Shown one piece after another: positions 8,222-17,485 of a stretch of DNA of 64,000 nt. The stretch lies in contig JAVBXN010000036.1 in the NCBI GenBank assembly GCA_030824515.1, positions 30,822-94,821 of the forward strand. The letters run 5' to 3'. The stretch comes from Pelobacter sp. Its GTDB lineage: Bacteria > Desulfobacterota > Desulfuromonadia > Geobacterales > Pseudopelobacteraceae. The translations under genes were made by a program, and so were the position numbers. The notes under the pieces were generated by a model, which saw nothing but the letters and a program-made list of their open reading frames with translations, had not been told where the DNA came from and made no database searches. Position 1 is the stretch's first letter, and every line of letters begins with the position of its first letter.

Positions 8222-8442
8222 TTACAGCACCTGCTCTGTGGAAATCTTGGCACGCCCATCTTCAGCAGGATGTTGAACATCGGGCAAAACTGGGTAAAAC
8301 CGGATTGAAACAGGTTCAGGCCGACGAATCCGGTAAACCAGAGCCAGTTGGTTGAATGGAAGTGGGCCAACAGCAATGAGATCATAATGAATGAACCGGC
8401 CACGATGCGTACTATACGTTCAACGTAGAATTCTTCTTTCAT
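8218..8442 (-). CDS. DUF2892 small inner-membrane protein
   Basis: A 74-residue protein with the DUF2892/YgaP-transmembrane outline: 'VERIVRIVAGSFIMISLLLA', a Trp-rich turn, a second hydrophobic helix 'FTGFVGLNLFQSGFTQFCPM' and a Cys-containing tail. Such proteins often occur next to or fused with rhodanese domains, and a rhodanese gene indeed lies two genes on. The ATG at 8442 follows AGAGGAA; an upstream in-frame start at 8481 lacks such a signal. Confidence 0.85.
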   Translation of the reverse strand: MKEEFYVERIVRIVAGSFIMISLLLAHFHSTNWLWFTGFVGLNLFQSGFTQFCPMFNILLKMGVPRFPQSRCCK

Positions 8443-8455
8443 GGTGTATTCCTCT

Positions 8456-8884
8456 CTATTTTCTTCCCAGCATTTCAGCAATCTTTCCGGCTACTTCCCC
8501 GGTAAGAACCGGGCAGACCCCTTTGGGGTTTTGGGTACGAATAGTCTTGCAGCAGGTCACTCCGTATCGCTCCTTGAACCAGGCATGCAGTTCCCTCGTC
8601 AGGTGCGTGGTGGTTTTCTTGTCCTGCTGCACCAGTCCGATGGCAACCGTGCCGCCCGACACCGCTCCGCAGAGACATCCGGCGCCGGAACCGCCGCCGA
8701 ATCCTGAAACCGTGCCGACCACGGCTTCCGGCGTCTGCGGCGAAAAGTGTTTGCGGATGGTCTCCAACACCGCTTCTGCGCAGTGATATTTGCCGGAGCG
8801 GTACAGCAACTCGGCCTCCAGCTGGCATATTTCTGCCAGCTCCATCCCTTCCAAAGAAGGTTTTGCCTTTTTCGACCAGAACAT
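8456..8884 (-). CDS. C_GCAxxG_C_C family protein
   Basis: A 142-residue member of the C_GCAxxG_C_C family, named after its Cys motif: 'HCAEAVLE' for the first Cys, then 'GGGSGAGCLCGAVSGG' and 'CCKTIR', 'GVCPVL' for the others. Function is unknown; a redox or metal-linked role is assumed because of the conserved Cys and its spread in anaerobes. It follows the RND transporter by 43 bp on the same strand and has an AAGGAAAGG site, so it is probably part of the same transcript. Confidence 0.85.
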   Translation of the reverse strand: MFWSKKAKPSLEGMELAEICQLEAELLYRSGKYHCAEAVLETIRKHFSPQTPEAVVGTVSGFGGGSGAGCLCGAVSGGTVAIGLVQQDKKTTTHLTRELHAWFKERYGVTCCKTIRTQNPKGVCPVLTGEVAGKIAEMLGRK

Positions 8885-8927
8885 TCAAACTACCTTTCCT
8901 TACAGCTATCAGTCCAGAATCTTTTCT

Positions 8928-11900
8928 CTATGCTTCTCTTGCTTTTTGATGCCGTTCCTTCCAGTTCTGAACCATATAGTAGAGGATCGGTATGGTTACA
9001 CGAGAGAGCGTCGTAGATGCTATCTCCCCGAACATCATCGCCAGCGCCAACCCCTGGAAGATCGGATCGAAGACAATCACGAAACTGCCGACTACAACCG
9101 CAGCCCCTGTCAGCAGCATCGGCCTGAAGCGCACCGCGCCGGCTTCGATGATCGACTCGTCCAGTGCCATCCCCTCGCGGCGCTTCATCTCGGCGAAGTC
9201 AATCAGAATGATCGAGTTGCGCACGATGATTCCAGCCAGCGCAATAAAGCCGATCATCGAGGTGGCTGTGAAGAAGGCACCGAAGACGGCATGTCCCGGT
9301 AAAATACCGATCAATGTCAGCGGGATCGGGGCCATGATCACCAATGGTGTGGTAAAGTCCTTGAACCAGGCCACCACCAGGATGTAGATCAACACCATCA
9401 CCGCCACGAAAGCGATGCCCAGATCGCGGAAAACCTCGTAGGTGATGTGCCATTCACCGTCCCACTTCATGCCCATCTTCTCTTCACTCCAAGGCTGTCT
9501 GGATGCCAGGACTTCGATCTTTGAACCATCCGGTGTCGGCAGGTTCTTGATCTCCTTCTGCATCTTTAGTATCGCATAGACCGGAGCCTCGATCTGACCG
9601 GCCACATCGCCGATCACATAGATCACGTTTTTCATGTTCTTGCGATAGAGCGTCTTCTGCTCGGTCCCGGTCGTGACCCGTACCAGTTGTGAAAGCGGCA
9701 CCAAACCACGCGATCCGGGGACGTTTATCGTGGACAGGTCGGCCACGGAACTGCGCTGCCCCGCCGGCAGTCTCAGATGGATGGCAACCTGTTCCTTTTC
9801 CTTTGGCAGGTGCAGAATCCCGACGCTCTGTCCACCAAGCGCAATCGCCAGGGTGCGGGCCACGTCATCAACTGAAATGCCGGACAGGGCCGCCTTCTCG
9901 CGGTCCACAACAAAGGTGGCCTTGTCCTGGTCATCCTCACGGTACATGTCTACGTCAACTACACCGGCGGTCCTTTTAAGGATATCCCTGACCTTGCCGG
10001 CGATGCCAGCGCGGCTGCTGTCATCCGGACCATAAATCTCTGCCACCAGCGTGGCCAGCACCGGCGGTCCGGGAGGAATTTCGGCCACCTTGACCCGGGC
10101 GCCGTATTTGTCCGCAATGGCTTTAACCAGCGGGCGGATGCGCTTGGCTATGTCGTGGGACTGATCCTTGCGTTCCTCCTTGGGGAGCAGGTTCACCTGG
10201 ATGTCGGCCAGGTTGCTGGCCTTGCGCAAGTAGTAGTGCCGCACCAACCCGTTGAAGTTGAAGGGGGCGCTGGCGCCGACATACATCTGGAAGTCGGTCA
10301 CCTCCGGCACGTTGCGCAGGGCGTCCCCCATTTCGCGCGTAATCCGGGCGGTATGCTCAAGTGAAGTGCCGTCCGGAGCGTCAATGATTACCTGCAACTC
10401 GTTCTTGTTGTCGAACGGCAGCATCTTGACCGTCACCGCCTTGAAGTAGATCAGCGAGCAGGAAAAAAGCAGCAGGACAGCTACCACCGTCAGGAAACCG
10501 TAACGCAGGGGCTTCTGATGTATAAGTTTACCCATCCATTTGCGGTAGAACAGCGTAAGCTTGGAGTCTTTCGGTTGTGCATCCGAATCGTGATGCGACT
10601 CTCCCTTCATGAAGCGGAAGGCAAAATATGGGGTTACGGTAAATGCTATCAGCATCGAGAAAAGCATGGCCATGCTGGCGCCGACCGGGATCGGGCGCAT
10701 GTAGGGCCCCATCAGGCCTCCGACGAACCCCATCGGCAGGATCGATGCAATCACGGCAAAGGTGGCCAGGACGGTCGGGTTTCCGATTTCGTCCACCGCC
10801 TTGATGGCCGCCTCCAGCGGTTTCATCACGGTGGTAGTAAAGTAGCGGTGGATGTTCTCGACCACCACGATGGCATCGTCCACCAGTATTCCGATCGAGA
10901 AGATCAGGGCAAACAGTGTGATGCGGTTCAAGGTGTAGCCGATCAGGTAAAAGATCAGCATGGTCAAAGCCAGTGTGACCGGAATGGCTATGGCTGCCAC
11001 GGCTCCGGCGCGCCACCCCATGAAGATCGCAATCAGGATAGTGACCGAAATGGCCGCCAGGAACATGTGGAATAACAGTTCGTTATTCTTCTCCTTGGCG
11101 GTTTCGCCGTAGTTGCGGGTTATTGTTACCTGAACGTCGGAGGGGATCAGTTTCCCCTTGAGAGACTCGACTTTTTTTACCAGGTCCTCGGCCACCCAGG
11201 TGGCGTTGGCCCCTTTCCTCTTGGCCACCGAGACTGTTACCGCGGCGTAATCCTGTTTCGAATTTCCGGTCAGTTTTTTATGGGACGCACTTGCTCCCAG
11301 CCCCATGAAGACGTAGTCCTGCGGTTCTTGAACACCATCCTGAACCAGGGCAACATCGGACAGATAAACCGGCTTGCCACCATGGACACCCACGACCAGC
11401 TGCTTGACCGCATCGGCGTTTTCAAGGAATCCGACCGACTCCACCAGGGTCTCTCTGTCTGCGACCGCAAATGAGCCAGAGGAGAGCGTGGAGTTGCCCT
11501 TTTGCAATGCGCCTGCCACCTGCAGCGGCGACAGGCCGTAACCTGCCAGCCTGGGGGCATCCAACATGACGCGAACCTGACGGGCCAAGCCGCCGGTGAT
11601 TTTGGCTTCGGCGCTGTTCTCGCTTTTCTTCAGCTGGTCACAGAGTTCCATGGCAAGCAAACGCAGGGTGCCGTGGTCGTAACGTTCCGACCAGAGCGTC
11701 AGCGCCAGTATGGGAACGTCATCGATGGCTTTCGGCGACACCAGCGGCTCCCCTGCTCCGGGAGGAAGCACATTGCGATTGCTCATTACCTTGTTGTAAA
11801 GCTTGACCAGCGACTCCTCCATCGGTTGGCCAACCAGGAAGCGCACCGTGATGATGCCCATGCCGGGACGACTCATGGAGTAGAGGTACTCGACCCCCTT

Positions 11901-12140
11901 GATTTCCCACAGCTTGGCCTCGAACGGCTTGACCACCCGTTCCTGAACCTCCTGTGGCGATGATCCGGGCATGGGCAGATAAACGTCCACCATCGGTACG
12001 CTGATCTGTGGTTCTTCCTCGCGGGGGGTCATCTTGATCGCAAAGAAGCCCAGAAGCAACGAGGCTATTACAATCAACGGAGTCAGCTTGGAGTCAATGA
12101 AGGCTCTGGCGATTTTTCCGGCAAAACCTAGATTTTGCAT
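8928..12140 (-). CDS. RND efflux transporter permease
   Basis: A 1070-residue RND pump of full family length with 12 expected membrane helices: an N-terminal helix near 20-40, a bundle about 355-560 (containing 'FSIGILVDDAIVVVENI', the conserved Asp pair in helix 4) and another about 880-1050. The two periplasmic porter/docking loops lie between. It exports substrates by proton antiport, with the membrane fusion and TolC proteins encoded upstream. The sequence is closer to the CzcA/AcrB-like branch with the start 'KLTPLIVIASLLLGFFAI', seen in many delta-group bacteria; the substrate cannot be told. Starts 3 bp after the stop of the fusion protein. Confidence 0.93.
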   Translation of the reverse strand: MQNLGFAGKIARAFIDSKLTPLIVIASLLLGFFAIKMTPREEEPQISVPMVDVYLPMPGSSPQEVQERVVKPFEAKLWEIKGVEYLYSMSRPGMGIITVRFLVGQPMEESLVKLYNKVMSNRNVLPPGAGEPLVSPKAIDDVPILALTLWSERYDHGTLRLLAMELCDQLKKSENSAEAKITGGLARQVRVMLDAPRLAGYGLSPLQVAGALQKGNSTLSSGSFAVADRETLVESVGFLENADAVKQLVVGVHGGKPVYLSDVALVQDGVQEPQDYVFMGLGASASHKKLTGNSKQDYAAVTVSVAKRKGANATWVAEDLVKKVESLKGKLIPSDVQVTITRNYGETAKEKNNELLFHMFLAAISVTILIAIFMGWRAGAVAAIAIPVTLALTMLIFYLIGYTLNRITLFALIFSIGILVDDAIVVVENIHRYFTTTVMKPLEAAIKAVDEIGNPTVLATFAVIASILPMGFVGGLMGPYMRPIPVGASMAMLFSMLIAFTVTPYFAFRFMKGESHHDSDAQPKDSKLTLFYRKWMGKLIHQKPLRYGFLTVVAVLLLFSCSLIYFKAVTVKMLPFDNKNELQVIIDAPDGTSLEHTARITREMGDALRNVPEVTDFQMYVGASAPFNFNGLVRHYYLRKASNLADIQVNLLPKEERKDQSHDIAKRIRPLVKAIADKYGARVKVAEIPPGPPVLATLVAEIYGPDDSSRAGIAGKVRDILKRTAGVVDVDMYREDDQDKATFVVDREKAALSGISVDDVARTLAIALGGQSVGILHLPKEKEQVAIHLRLPAGQRSSVADLSTINVPGSRGLVPLSQLVRVTTGTEQKTLYRKNMKNVIYVIGDVAGQIEAPVYAILKMQKEIKNLPTPDGSKIEVLASRQPWSEEKMGMKWDGEWHITYEVFRDLGIAFVAVMVLIYILVVAWFKDFTTPLVIMAPIPLTLIGILPGHAVFGAFFTATSMIGFIALAGIIVRNSIILIDFAEMKRREGMALDESIIEAGAVRFRPMLLTGAAVVVGSFVIVFDPIFQGLALAMMFGEIASTTLSRVTIPILYYMVQNWKERHQKAREA

Positions 12141-12143
12141 AGT

Positions 12144-13259
12144 CTACTCCACCTTTGCCCCTTCGCTTATCTTCTCGGCGCCCGAAACCACGACGCGCTC
12201 CCCGGCGGACAGACCGGACAGAATCTCGACCCTGTTGCCAATTGTCTTGCCAAGCTTTACCAGACGCATGCGGGCAATATTCTGGCTGTCGATGATCCAG
12301 ACCGAAGCCAGATTGCCGCGTTCAATAACCGCGCTTTTTGCCACCACCAGACCGTTGACGGAACTTCCGAGCATGATGGAGCCTCTTCCGAACATGCCGG
12401 ACTTCAGCAACCTGCCGCCCAGATTAATCTTGGCCATGAAAGTACGACTGACCGGATCGGCGGAGGGGACAATATCACTTATTTTAGTGGTAAAAACACT
12501 GTCGGTAGCATCCAGGCGCACCTGAGTCACGGTTCCTGGCCTGACTTTGGCAACCATGGATTCCGGAATGGCCAACTCCAGCTGGTAGCTCCCCTCGTCC
12601 TCGATGGTCATCAGTGGCTGGGCAGGGAAGACCGTAGCACCAAGATCTGCCTGCTTGCTGGTGATGATGCCTGAGATCGGCGCGATTATCCTGGTATAGC
12701 CGGCCATGGTTCCGGCCGCCAGGGATCCTTCCTGAGCCTGTCTCAATCGGGCTTCGGCCCTGGATACGCCATGGGTTGCCAATTCCCGTTCAGTCTGCTT
12801 GACGTCAAACTCCTGTCGGCTGATGGCCTGCTCACTAAATAGCTTGCTGAAACGGTCAAAGGTGGTATCGGCCAACTTCTTTCTGGACTGGGCTTCCTCA
12901 AGAGCACGACGGGCCTCGTCGATACCGGCGGTGGCAGCCGCGGCAGTAGCCTGATTTTCCATGGCATCCAGTTGGGCCAGGACCTGCCCCTTCCGCACCC
13001 GATCCCCTTCACGGACCTTCAGCACACTGATAACGCCGGGAACACGTGCTGATACAACCGCACTGGTTCTGGCACGTACCGTACCGACCACATCCAGCAT
13101 CTCCGGTACGGCAACAGTCCGGATCGTCTCCAGGGTAATCCCCTTGACTGAAACCGCCGGGCTTTTTTGATTATTATCCGATTCATGCTTGCTTGCGCAT
13201 CCGCCTCCAACAAGTGCAATTGCCAGCAGAATTGCCATAAGCGGCATTTGATTGATCAT
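12144..13259 (-). CDS. RND efflux periplasmic adaptor (HlyD/AcrA family)
   Basis: 371 residues with an N-terminal lipoprotein-like signal ('MAILLAIALVGGGCASK', probable lipidation at Cys), a biotinyl-lipoyl-like domain ('VREGDRVRKGQVLAQLDAME'), a coiled-coil hairpin (about 110-185) with 'AISRQEFDVKQTERELA', and the second lipoyl half 'IIAPISGIITSKQADLGATV'. It bridges the RND pump and the TolC channel. The ATG overlaps the TolC stop by 4 bp (ATGA), so the two are coupled. Confidence 0.92.
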   Translation of the reverse strand: MINQMPLMAILLAIALVGGGCASKHESDNNQKSPAVSVKGITLETIRTVAVPEMLDVVGTVRARTSAVVSARVPGVISVLKVREGDRVRKGQVLAQLDAMENQATAAAATAGIDEARRALEEAQSRKKLADTTFDRFSKLFSEQAISRQEFDVKQTERELATHGVSRAEARLRQAQEGSLAAGTMAGYTRIIAPISGIITSKQADLGATVFPAQPLMTIEDEGSYQLELAIPESMVAKVRPGTVTQVRLDATDSVFTTKISDIVPSADPVSRTFMAKINLGGRLLKSGMFGRGSIMLGSSVNGLVVAKSAVIERGNLASVWIIDSQNIARMRLVKLGKTIGNRVEILSGLSAGERVVVSGAEKISEGAKVE

Positions 13260-14590
13260 TTGAGCATCTCCTTCAGAAATGTGCCGGAATTGTAATAGAC
13301 GCGTCCGCCAGCCAGGGCATGGCCGGTTTCCATCTCCACCAGGTTGGCCCTGGCCTGATTGAGGACCGTCTGGGAATCCAGCAATTCCAGCATGGTGGCC
13401 AAAGAGTTCTCATAACGTTTAGTTATCAGGCGTACCGTTTCCTCGGCATCCACCAGCGCGTGCCGCGCAACTTCAAGACGCTTGCCCGCCTCCTCGCGCC
13501 TCAGCTGGCTTTCCTTCGACTGATATCGCACTTCATTAGCCTTGTTATCAAACATCTCCCGTGCAGCCGAACGGGCGGCAACCGCCCTGGAGCGCTCCGC
13601 ACCACGGCGAAATCCGTCAAAAAGCTGCCATTTAAGGGTGGCGCCAGCAATCCAGGCATCATTATCGATACCGAACGGCGCATCCTTGGAGTTCAACTGA
13701 TAGGAAGCAAATGCTGCCAAAGAAGGCAGATACTCGCTATTTGCCAGCTTCACAGCAGCCTCGGACTTTTCAATTTCCGTTTGGTACTGTTTCAAATCCG
13801 CCCGGGTCTCAAGAGCAAGCCCGGTGGTATCTTCACTCAATAACATCGCAAATGTATTTTCCGACTCCGTGGGTACCTCAAAGCTCTGATCCTCAGGCCA
13901 ACCGATGGTTATCGCCAGTCGTAACTTGGACAGCACCAGATTGTTTCTGGCGGTGATGAGCTGCTGTTCAACCATTGACAGGTGCGTACGGGCTCTCAAC
14001 TCATCCGATCGCAACCCGACACCGGCAGCCGTCCTGACCGTGGCGAGCCTCATATTTTCAAGGGCATCTGCCACCGCTTTGTCAGCGGCTTTGAGCTGAG
14101 CCTCCGACTTCCGGGCCTCCAGATAGAGGCTGAACACCTGAAACGCGGTGTCCTGACGGGCCGATTCAAGTCCCAGTTCGGACTTTTCAGCTTCCTTGGC
14201 CGCAATACTGGCAAGCGGAGACAGGGACGGCACAAATAGCGGTTGCTGCAGTTGCAAAGTAGTTTTGAAGTCCTGCCATGTGGAGGGATGATTCAGGTTA
14301 TTGATCTTGAAATCGTCCTGACTGAAGCGCGCCTGATCGAGCTTCATCATGAAAGTCTGGGTTGGTGCGTTGGAAGCAGCCAGCGTTTCCTCCAGGGAGA
14401 TCACCGGAAAATAGCGGGAATTGGCAATAATGCTCATTTGCCGGGCGGCGGTAACCTCATGCCCGACAGCCCTTATAAAATGGTTTTTTTCAAGAGCCAG
14501 GGATATTGCATCTTTTACTGTGAGGGTCTGCGCTTCTACTTTCCCGACCAGAAGCAGCAACAGGGCCGCAAATAAATAACCAGCTTTCAT
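13256..14590 (-). CDS. TolC-family outer membrane efflux protein
   Basis: A 444-residue outer-membrane efflux protein with a signal peptide ('LFAALLLLLVGKVEAQ') and two OEP domains; 'LTVKDAISLALEKNHFI' at the mature start and 'ATMLELLDSQTVLNQARANL' near the C-terminus are typical. It forms the outer channel of the pump and is the first gene of the operon. The start at 14590 has GGAG at 8 bp; the frame upstream to 14647 runs through the promoter and is not used. Confidence 0.92.
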   Translation of the reverse strand: MKAGYLFAALLLLLVGKVEAQTLTVKDAISLALEKNHFIRAVGHEVTAARQMSIIANSRYFPVISLEETLAASNAPTQTFMMKLDQARFSQDDFKINNLNHPSTWQDFKTTLQLQQPLFVPSLSPLASIAAKEAEKSELGLESARQDTAFQVFSLYLEARKSEAQLKAADKAVADALENMRLATVRTAAGVGLRSDELRARTHLSMVEQQLITARNNLVLSKLRLAITIGWPEDQSFEVPTESENTFAMLLSEDTTGLALETRADLKQYQTEIEKSEAAVKLANSEYLPSLAAFASYQLNSKDAPFGIDNDAWIAGATLKWQLFDGFRRGAERSRAVAARSAAREMFDNKANEVRYQSKESQLRREEAGKRLEVARHALVDAEETVRLITKRYENSLATMLELLDSQTVLNQARANLVEMETGHALAGGRVYYNSGTFLKEMLK

Positions 14591-14599
14591 ATCCAGCTC

Positions 14600-14647
14600 C
14601 GATGTCAATATATGAAAAACAATATATATTATGTTGCGCGTTGTCAA
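14600..14647 (-). promoter_or_regulatory. Promoter and AT-rich operator for the efflux operon
   Basis: On the minus strand a perfect -35 TTGACA (plus 14642-14647) precedes, at 17 bp, TATTGT as a possible -10. The space between and after contains the palindrome AATATATATT and two CAATATAT words (plus 14607-14614 and 14620-14627), which could be a repressor site. No regulator gene is adjacent. Confidence 0.5.
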
Positions 14648-14650
14648 GAC

Positions 14651-14685
14651 ATAAAAAAACGCCAGGGCATCGAGCCGTGGCGTTT
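14651..14685 (-). terminator. Rho-independent terminator of the tol-pal operon
   Basis: Read on the minus strand, AAACGCCA (plus 14678-14685) pairs with TGGCGTTT (plus 14657-14664) with extra GGC/GCC pairing inside, followed by seven Ts. It lies 25 bp downstream of the pal stop and insulates it from the efflux promoter. Confidence 0.88.
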
Positions 14686-14709
14686 CATAATTCCAGTTGT
14701 TTCGGGAAG

Positions 14710-15303
14710 TTATTTAACTACAACAAACTCGCTGCGACGGTTTTTAGCCCATGCGGCTTCATCATTTCCCTGGACTGCGGGTTTTTCCTTACCATAGCTG
14801 ATGATGGAGAGCCGGTCTGGTTTTACGCCGAGGGTGACAAGGTACTGAAGTGACGATTTTGCGCGACGCTCGCCCAGGGCCAGGTTGTATTCAGCCGAAC
14901 CACGCTCGTCACAGTGGCCTTCGATCTGGATTTTCGCATCGGCTTGTGATTTCAGCATGATCTCGGCGTTTTTCGAAAGCACGTCACGGGCATCCTTACG
15001 CAGATCTGATTTATCGAAATCAAAATAGATCGTTTCAAATGCCGCTTCAGCCACGGAAGCCTTGGCAGCCTGCTGCTCAACCTGTTTCGCCGGAGCAATG
15101 GGCTCTTCCATCGGCTTGGACTGCTCCACCAGTTTGGGCTGCTCCGTTGGCTTTACTTCCTGCTTGACAGCCTCAGCCTTTGCCGGTTCAGCCTTCGGCA
15201 CAATACCTTCTTCGCCTTTTACCACTTCCTTGTTTGCACAACCGCCGACCAGCAGTGCGGCCAAGGCGATCCCGGTTAACATAGCTAACATGTTTTTTCT
15301 CAT
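14710..15303 (-). CDS. pal: Peptidoglycan-associated lipoprotein Pal
   Basis: 197 residues. Lipoprotein signal with lipobox 'LLVGGCANK', then a long Pro/Lys/Glu/Ala-rich linker (about 25-85, much longer than in enterobacteria), then an OmpA-like domain with 'IYFDFDKSDLRKDA' and the peptidoglycan-binding motif 'GHCDERGSAEYNLALGERRA'. It anchors the outer membrane to peptidoglycan and ends the Tol-Pal operon. No cpoB/ybgF follows it here; a strong terminator does. Confidence 0.95.
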   Translation of the reverse strand: MRKNMLAMLTGIALAALLVGGCANKEVVKGEEGIVPKAEPAKAEAVKQEVKPTEQPKLVEQSKPMEEPIAPAKQVEQQAAKASVAEAAFETIYFDFDKSDLRKDARDVLSKNAEIMLKSQADAKIQIEGHCDERGSAEYNLALGERRAKSSLQYLVTLGVKPDRLSIISYGKEKPAVQGNDEAAWAKNRRSEFVVVK

Positions 15304-15426
15304 ACGATTCTCCTTGTGCTGTCAAATGAGGCGCAACGCCTTGAAATCATCAAATTCTGGTGAATTATACATAACATCGTTAGTTTTGCAATCTATAATA
15401 ACAAAAAACACATTTATTCAAGTACT

Positions 15427-16704
15427 TCAGCGCGGTGACCAGACCGGCTGGGAATAGCCGCCCTTAGACTGGCTGACCCTCGTCTGCCCGCTGCCGTCTG
15501 CCCGCATCACGTAAATTCCGTCACCACCACTCCGCTTTGAGCTGAAGGCGATAAATCTTCCATCCGGTGACCAGGTAGGATTTTCGTTGCTCCCTTCACT
15601 GGTCAACTGGGTGTCTCCGTTACCGTCCGGGTTTATGGTATAGATCTGAAAACCGCCCTGAGATCGGGTATAGGCGATCCTGTCTCCCTTGGGGGACCAG
15701 CGTGGATTGACATTATAACCGCCGGACGTGGTCAAACGCCTGGCATTACCTCCACCCGCGTCCATTACAAATATCTGGGGCTTACCGAGACGATCGGATA
15801 CAAATGCAATCTGCCGGCCGTCTGGCGACCACCCCGGATACACCTCCAGAGCGGAACTTACCGTAAGTCGGACGGGATTGCCACCGTCCTTGCCGATCGT
15901 GTATATTTCAGCATCTCCATCCTTGCTGAGCGCCAGAGCGATTTTACTTCCGTCCGGAGACCAGCTGCCGGTTATATTAAGTCCCCTGCGGTTGGAAAGC
16001 GGCACCTCAGCGGTACTGGACAGCGCACGCCGGTAGAGATCCGGGTTGCCACGCTTGTATGAGGTAAATATTATTTCCCTGCCATTCGGAGCAAAGTCCG
16101 GATTGAGATTAATGGAACCGTTTCTGGTCAATGGGAGCAGGTTATGCCCATCCCAATCCATGATCGAAATCTCCTTGTTTCCTGACTGGGCCGACACAAA
16201 AGCGATCCTGGATGTGAAGCATCCTTTTTCTCCGGTGATCGTCAGGAGCATTTCATCGGCAAAAGAGTGGGCAAAACGCCGCAGTTCCTTTGTTTTTCCC
16301 AGATAACGTCTTGCCGTCATCATTTTCCGGTTGGGCACATCATACAGACGGAACTCAACCGTCAGTTCATCACCCTTAATGCTGTATTCACTACGCACCA
16401 GCAGGTCGTAACCGCCATTCAACCAGGGAGTAAAATCGGTATCCGCCGCGGATATCCCGGTGGAAAGCGGCAGCAGTCCGCTGCTCTCTGCTGCGACCAC
16501 TCCGGACATGTTCATGTCAAATTGCAAAACTTCGGATATTTCCCTGCCGGATTCGACGGAGGATGATGCGGACAGCGCATGCGGTGTGTCAACGGCCAGC
16601 TTCATCTGGCGGTTGCCGGGGGCGGTAACCTCTATATAACCCGATTGCGCTCCAATAATTGACGGGAAGGTCAGAAACAACATTAAACAGAGAAGATAAC
16701 GCAT
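15427..16704 (-). CDS. tolB: Tol-Pal system periplasmic protein TolB
   Basis: 425 residues with a signal peptide ('YLLCLMLFLTFPSIIGAQ'), the N-terminal TolB domain and a C-terminal beta-propeller with repeated blades of the type 'PxWSPDGxxIAFxSxRxGxxxIY' (at least five copies visible). It works with Pal and TolA in outer-membrane constriction at division. The ATG at 16704 has a GAGG site and lies 7 bp after the tolA stop; the longer upstream frame would overlap tolA. Confidence 0.95.
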   Translation of the reverse strand: MRYLLCLMLFLTFPSIIGAQSGYIEVTAPGNRQMKLAVDTPHALSASSSVESGREISEVLQFDMNMSGVVAAESSGLLPLSTGISAADTDFTPWLNGGYDLLVRSEYSIKGDELTVEFRLYDVPNRKMMTARRYLGKTKELRRFAHSFADEMLLTITGEKGCFTSRIAFVSAQSGNKEISIMDWDGHNLLPLTRNGSINLNPDFAPNGREIIFTSYKRGNPDLYRRALSSTAEVPLSNRRGLNITGSWSPDGSKIALALSKDGDAEIYTIGKDGGNPVRLTVSSALEVYPGWSPDGRQIAFVSDRLGKPQIFVMDAGGGNARRLTTSGGYNVNPRWSPKGDRIAYTRSQGGFQIYTINPDGNGDTQLTSEGSNENPTWSPDGRFIAFSSKRSGGDGIYVMRADGSGQTRVSQSKGGYSQPVWSPR

Positions 16705-16711
16705 GAAAACC

Positions 16712-17485
16712 TCATTTTCCACGAGTGGGTGTAATCCCCTGTGGCTTGAAAACAAACACACCTTCGAACAGCTTTTTGTCGGGAGGGGGGGGGAACTTCT
16801 CGCTGGCCATATCAATGGCCCGCATCACCGCCAACTCAAAGGCACGATCGCCACTGCTGCGCTCGGACACACGCCTGGTCAGCTTACCGCCCGAGTCAAT
16901 AAACAGGCGCACGATCATTTCCGGGTTTTTGCTGGAATAGCTGATGGTATTACGAAAGGCGTCTTTCAGGCGGGACTGGATATAGGCGGTATAATCACTC
17001 CCCTGCTCCGTGCCGCTGGCTGCCGGCATGCCGGACCGGCCGCTGCCGGCCGATTTGAGCTTGCTGCGCAGCCGATCTATCACGGCCTCCTCGCGGCGGG
17101 CTTCGGCACTTCTCGCTATTTTAGCAATCCGCTCAGCCAGCGCGGCATCAGCATTTGCATCGGGACTCTTGGCCGTTTTGGCATCCGGCTTGGCTGGCGC
17201 CGCCCCCTGTTTAGGCTTCTCGGGCAGACTCATTTCTCTGGCCGGGGCAGCGGGTGGAGGTGGCGATATATCAGCCTCGTTTCCCTTTTGCATCGGGTTG
17301 CCGGCACGAGGATCGGCCACCGGCAGGTTGACCACGTCCACGTAATACGTCTCCTGGATAGCCATGTTCACCGGAAACAATTTGCCCCACCACACCAGCA
17401 ATAAAAAAACCGCCAAGTGAATGACGGTGGAAACGATGCAACTGACACCCATGCCGGTGTCTGCTCTGGACTGCCGAGAGTTCAT
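16712..17485 (-). CDS. tolA: TolA/TonB-like energy transducer of the Tol system
   Basis: 257 residues: one N-terminal membrane helix (about 14-34), a Pro/Ala/Lys-rich periplasmic part with 'PPPPAAP', a charged helical stretch, and a C-terminal TonB/TolA-like domain (about 165-257) with 'YIQSRLKDAFRNTI' and 'FPPPPDKKLFEGVFVFKP'. It transmits proton-motive energy from TolQR to TolB/Pal. It overlaps the tolR stop (TAATG). It is shorter than E. coli TolA, as usual in this group. Confidence 0.9.
   Translation of the reverse strand: MNSRQSRADTGMGVSCIVSTVIHLAVFLLLVWWGKLFPVNMAIQETYYVDVVNLPVADPRAGNPMQKGNEADISPPPPAAPAREMSLPEKPKQGAAPAKPDAKTAKSPDANADAALAERIAKIARSAEARREEAVIDRLRSKLKSAGSGRSGMPAASGTEQGSDYTAYIQSRLKDAFRNTISYSSKNPEMIVRLFIDSGGKLTRRVSERSSGDRAFELAVMRAIDMASEKFPPPPDKKLFEGVFVFKPQGITPTRGK

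Noticed and set aside
8790..12674. Several plus-strand frames of 100-185 codons across the RND operon
   Set aside because: GC-rich antisense shadows of the clear minus-strand pump genes; no family resemblance.
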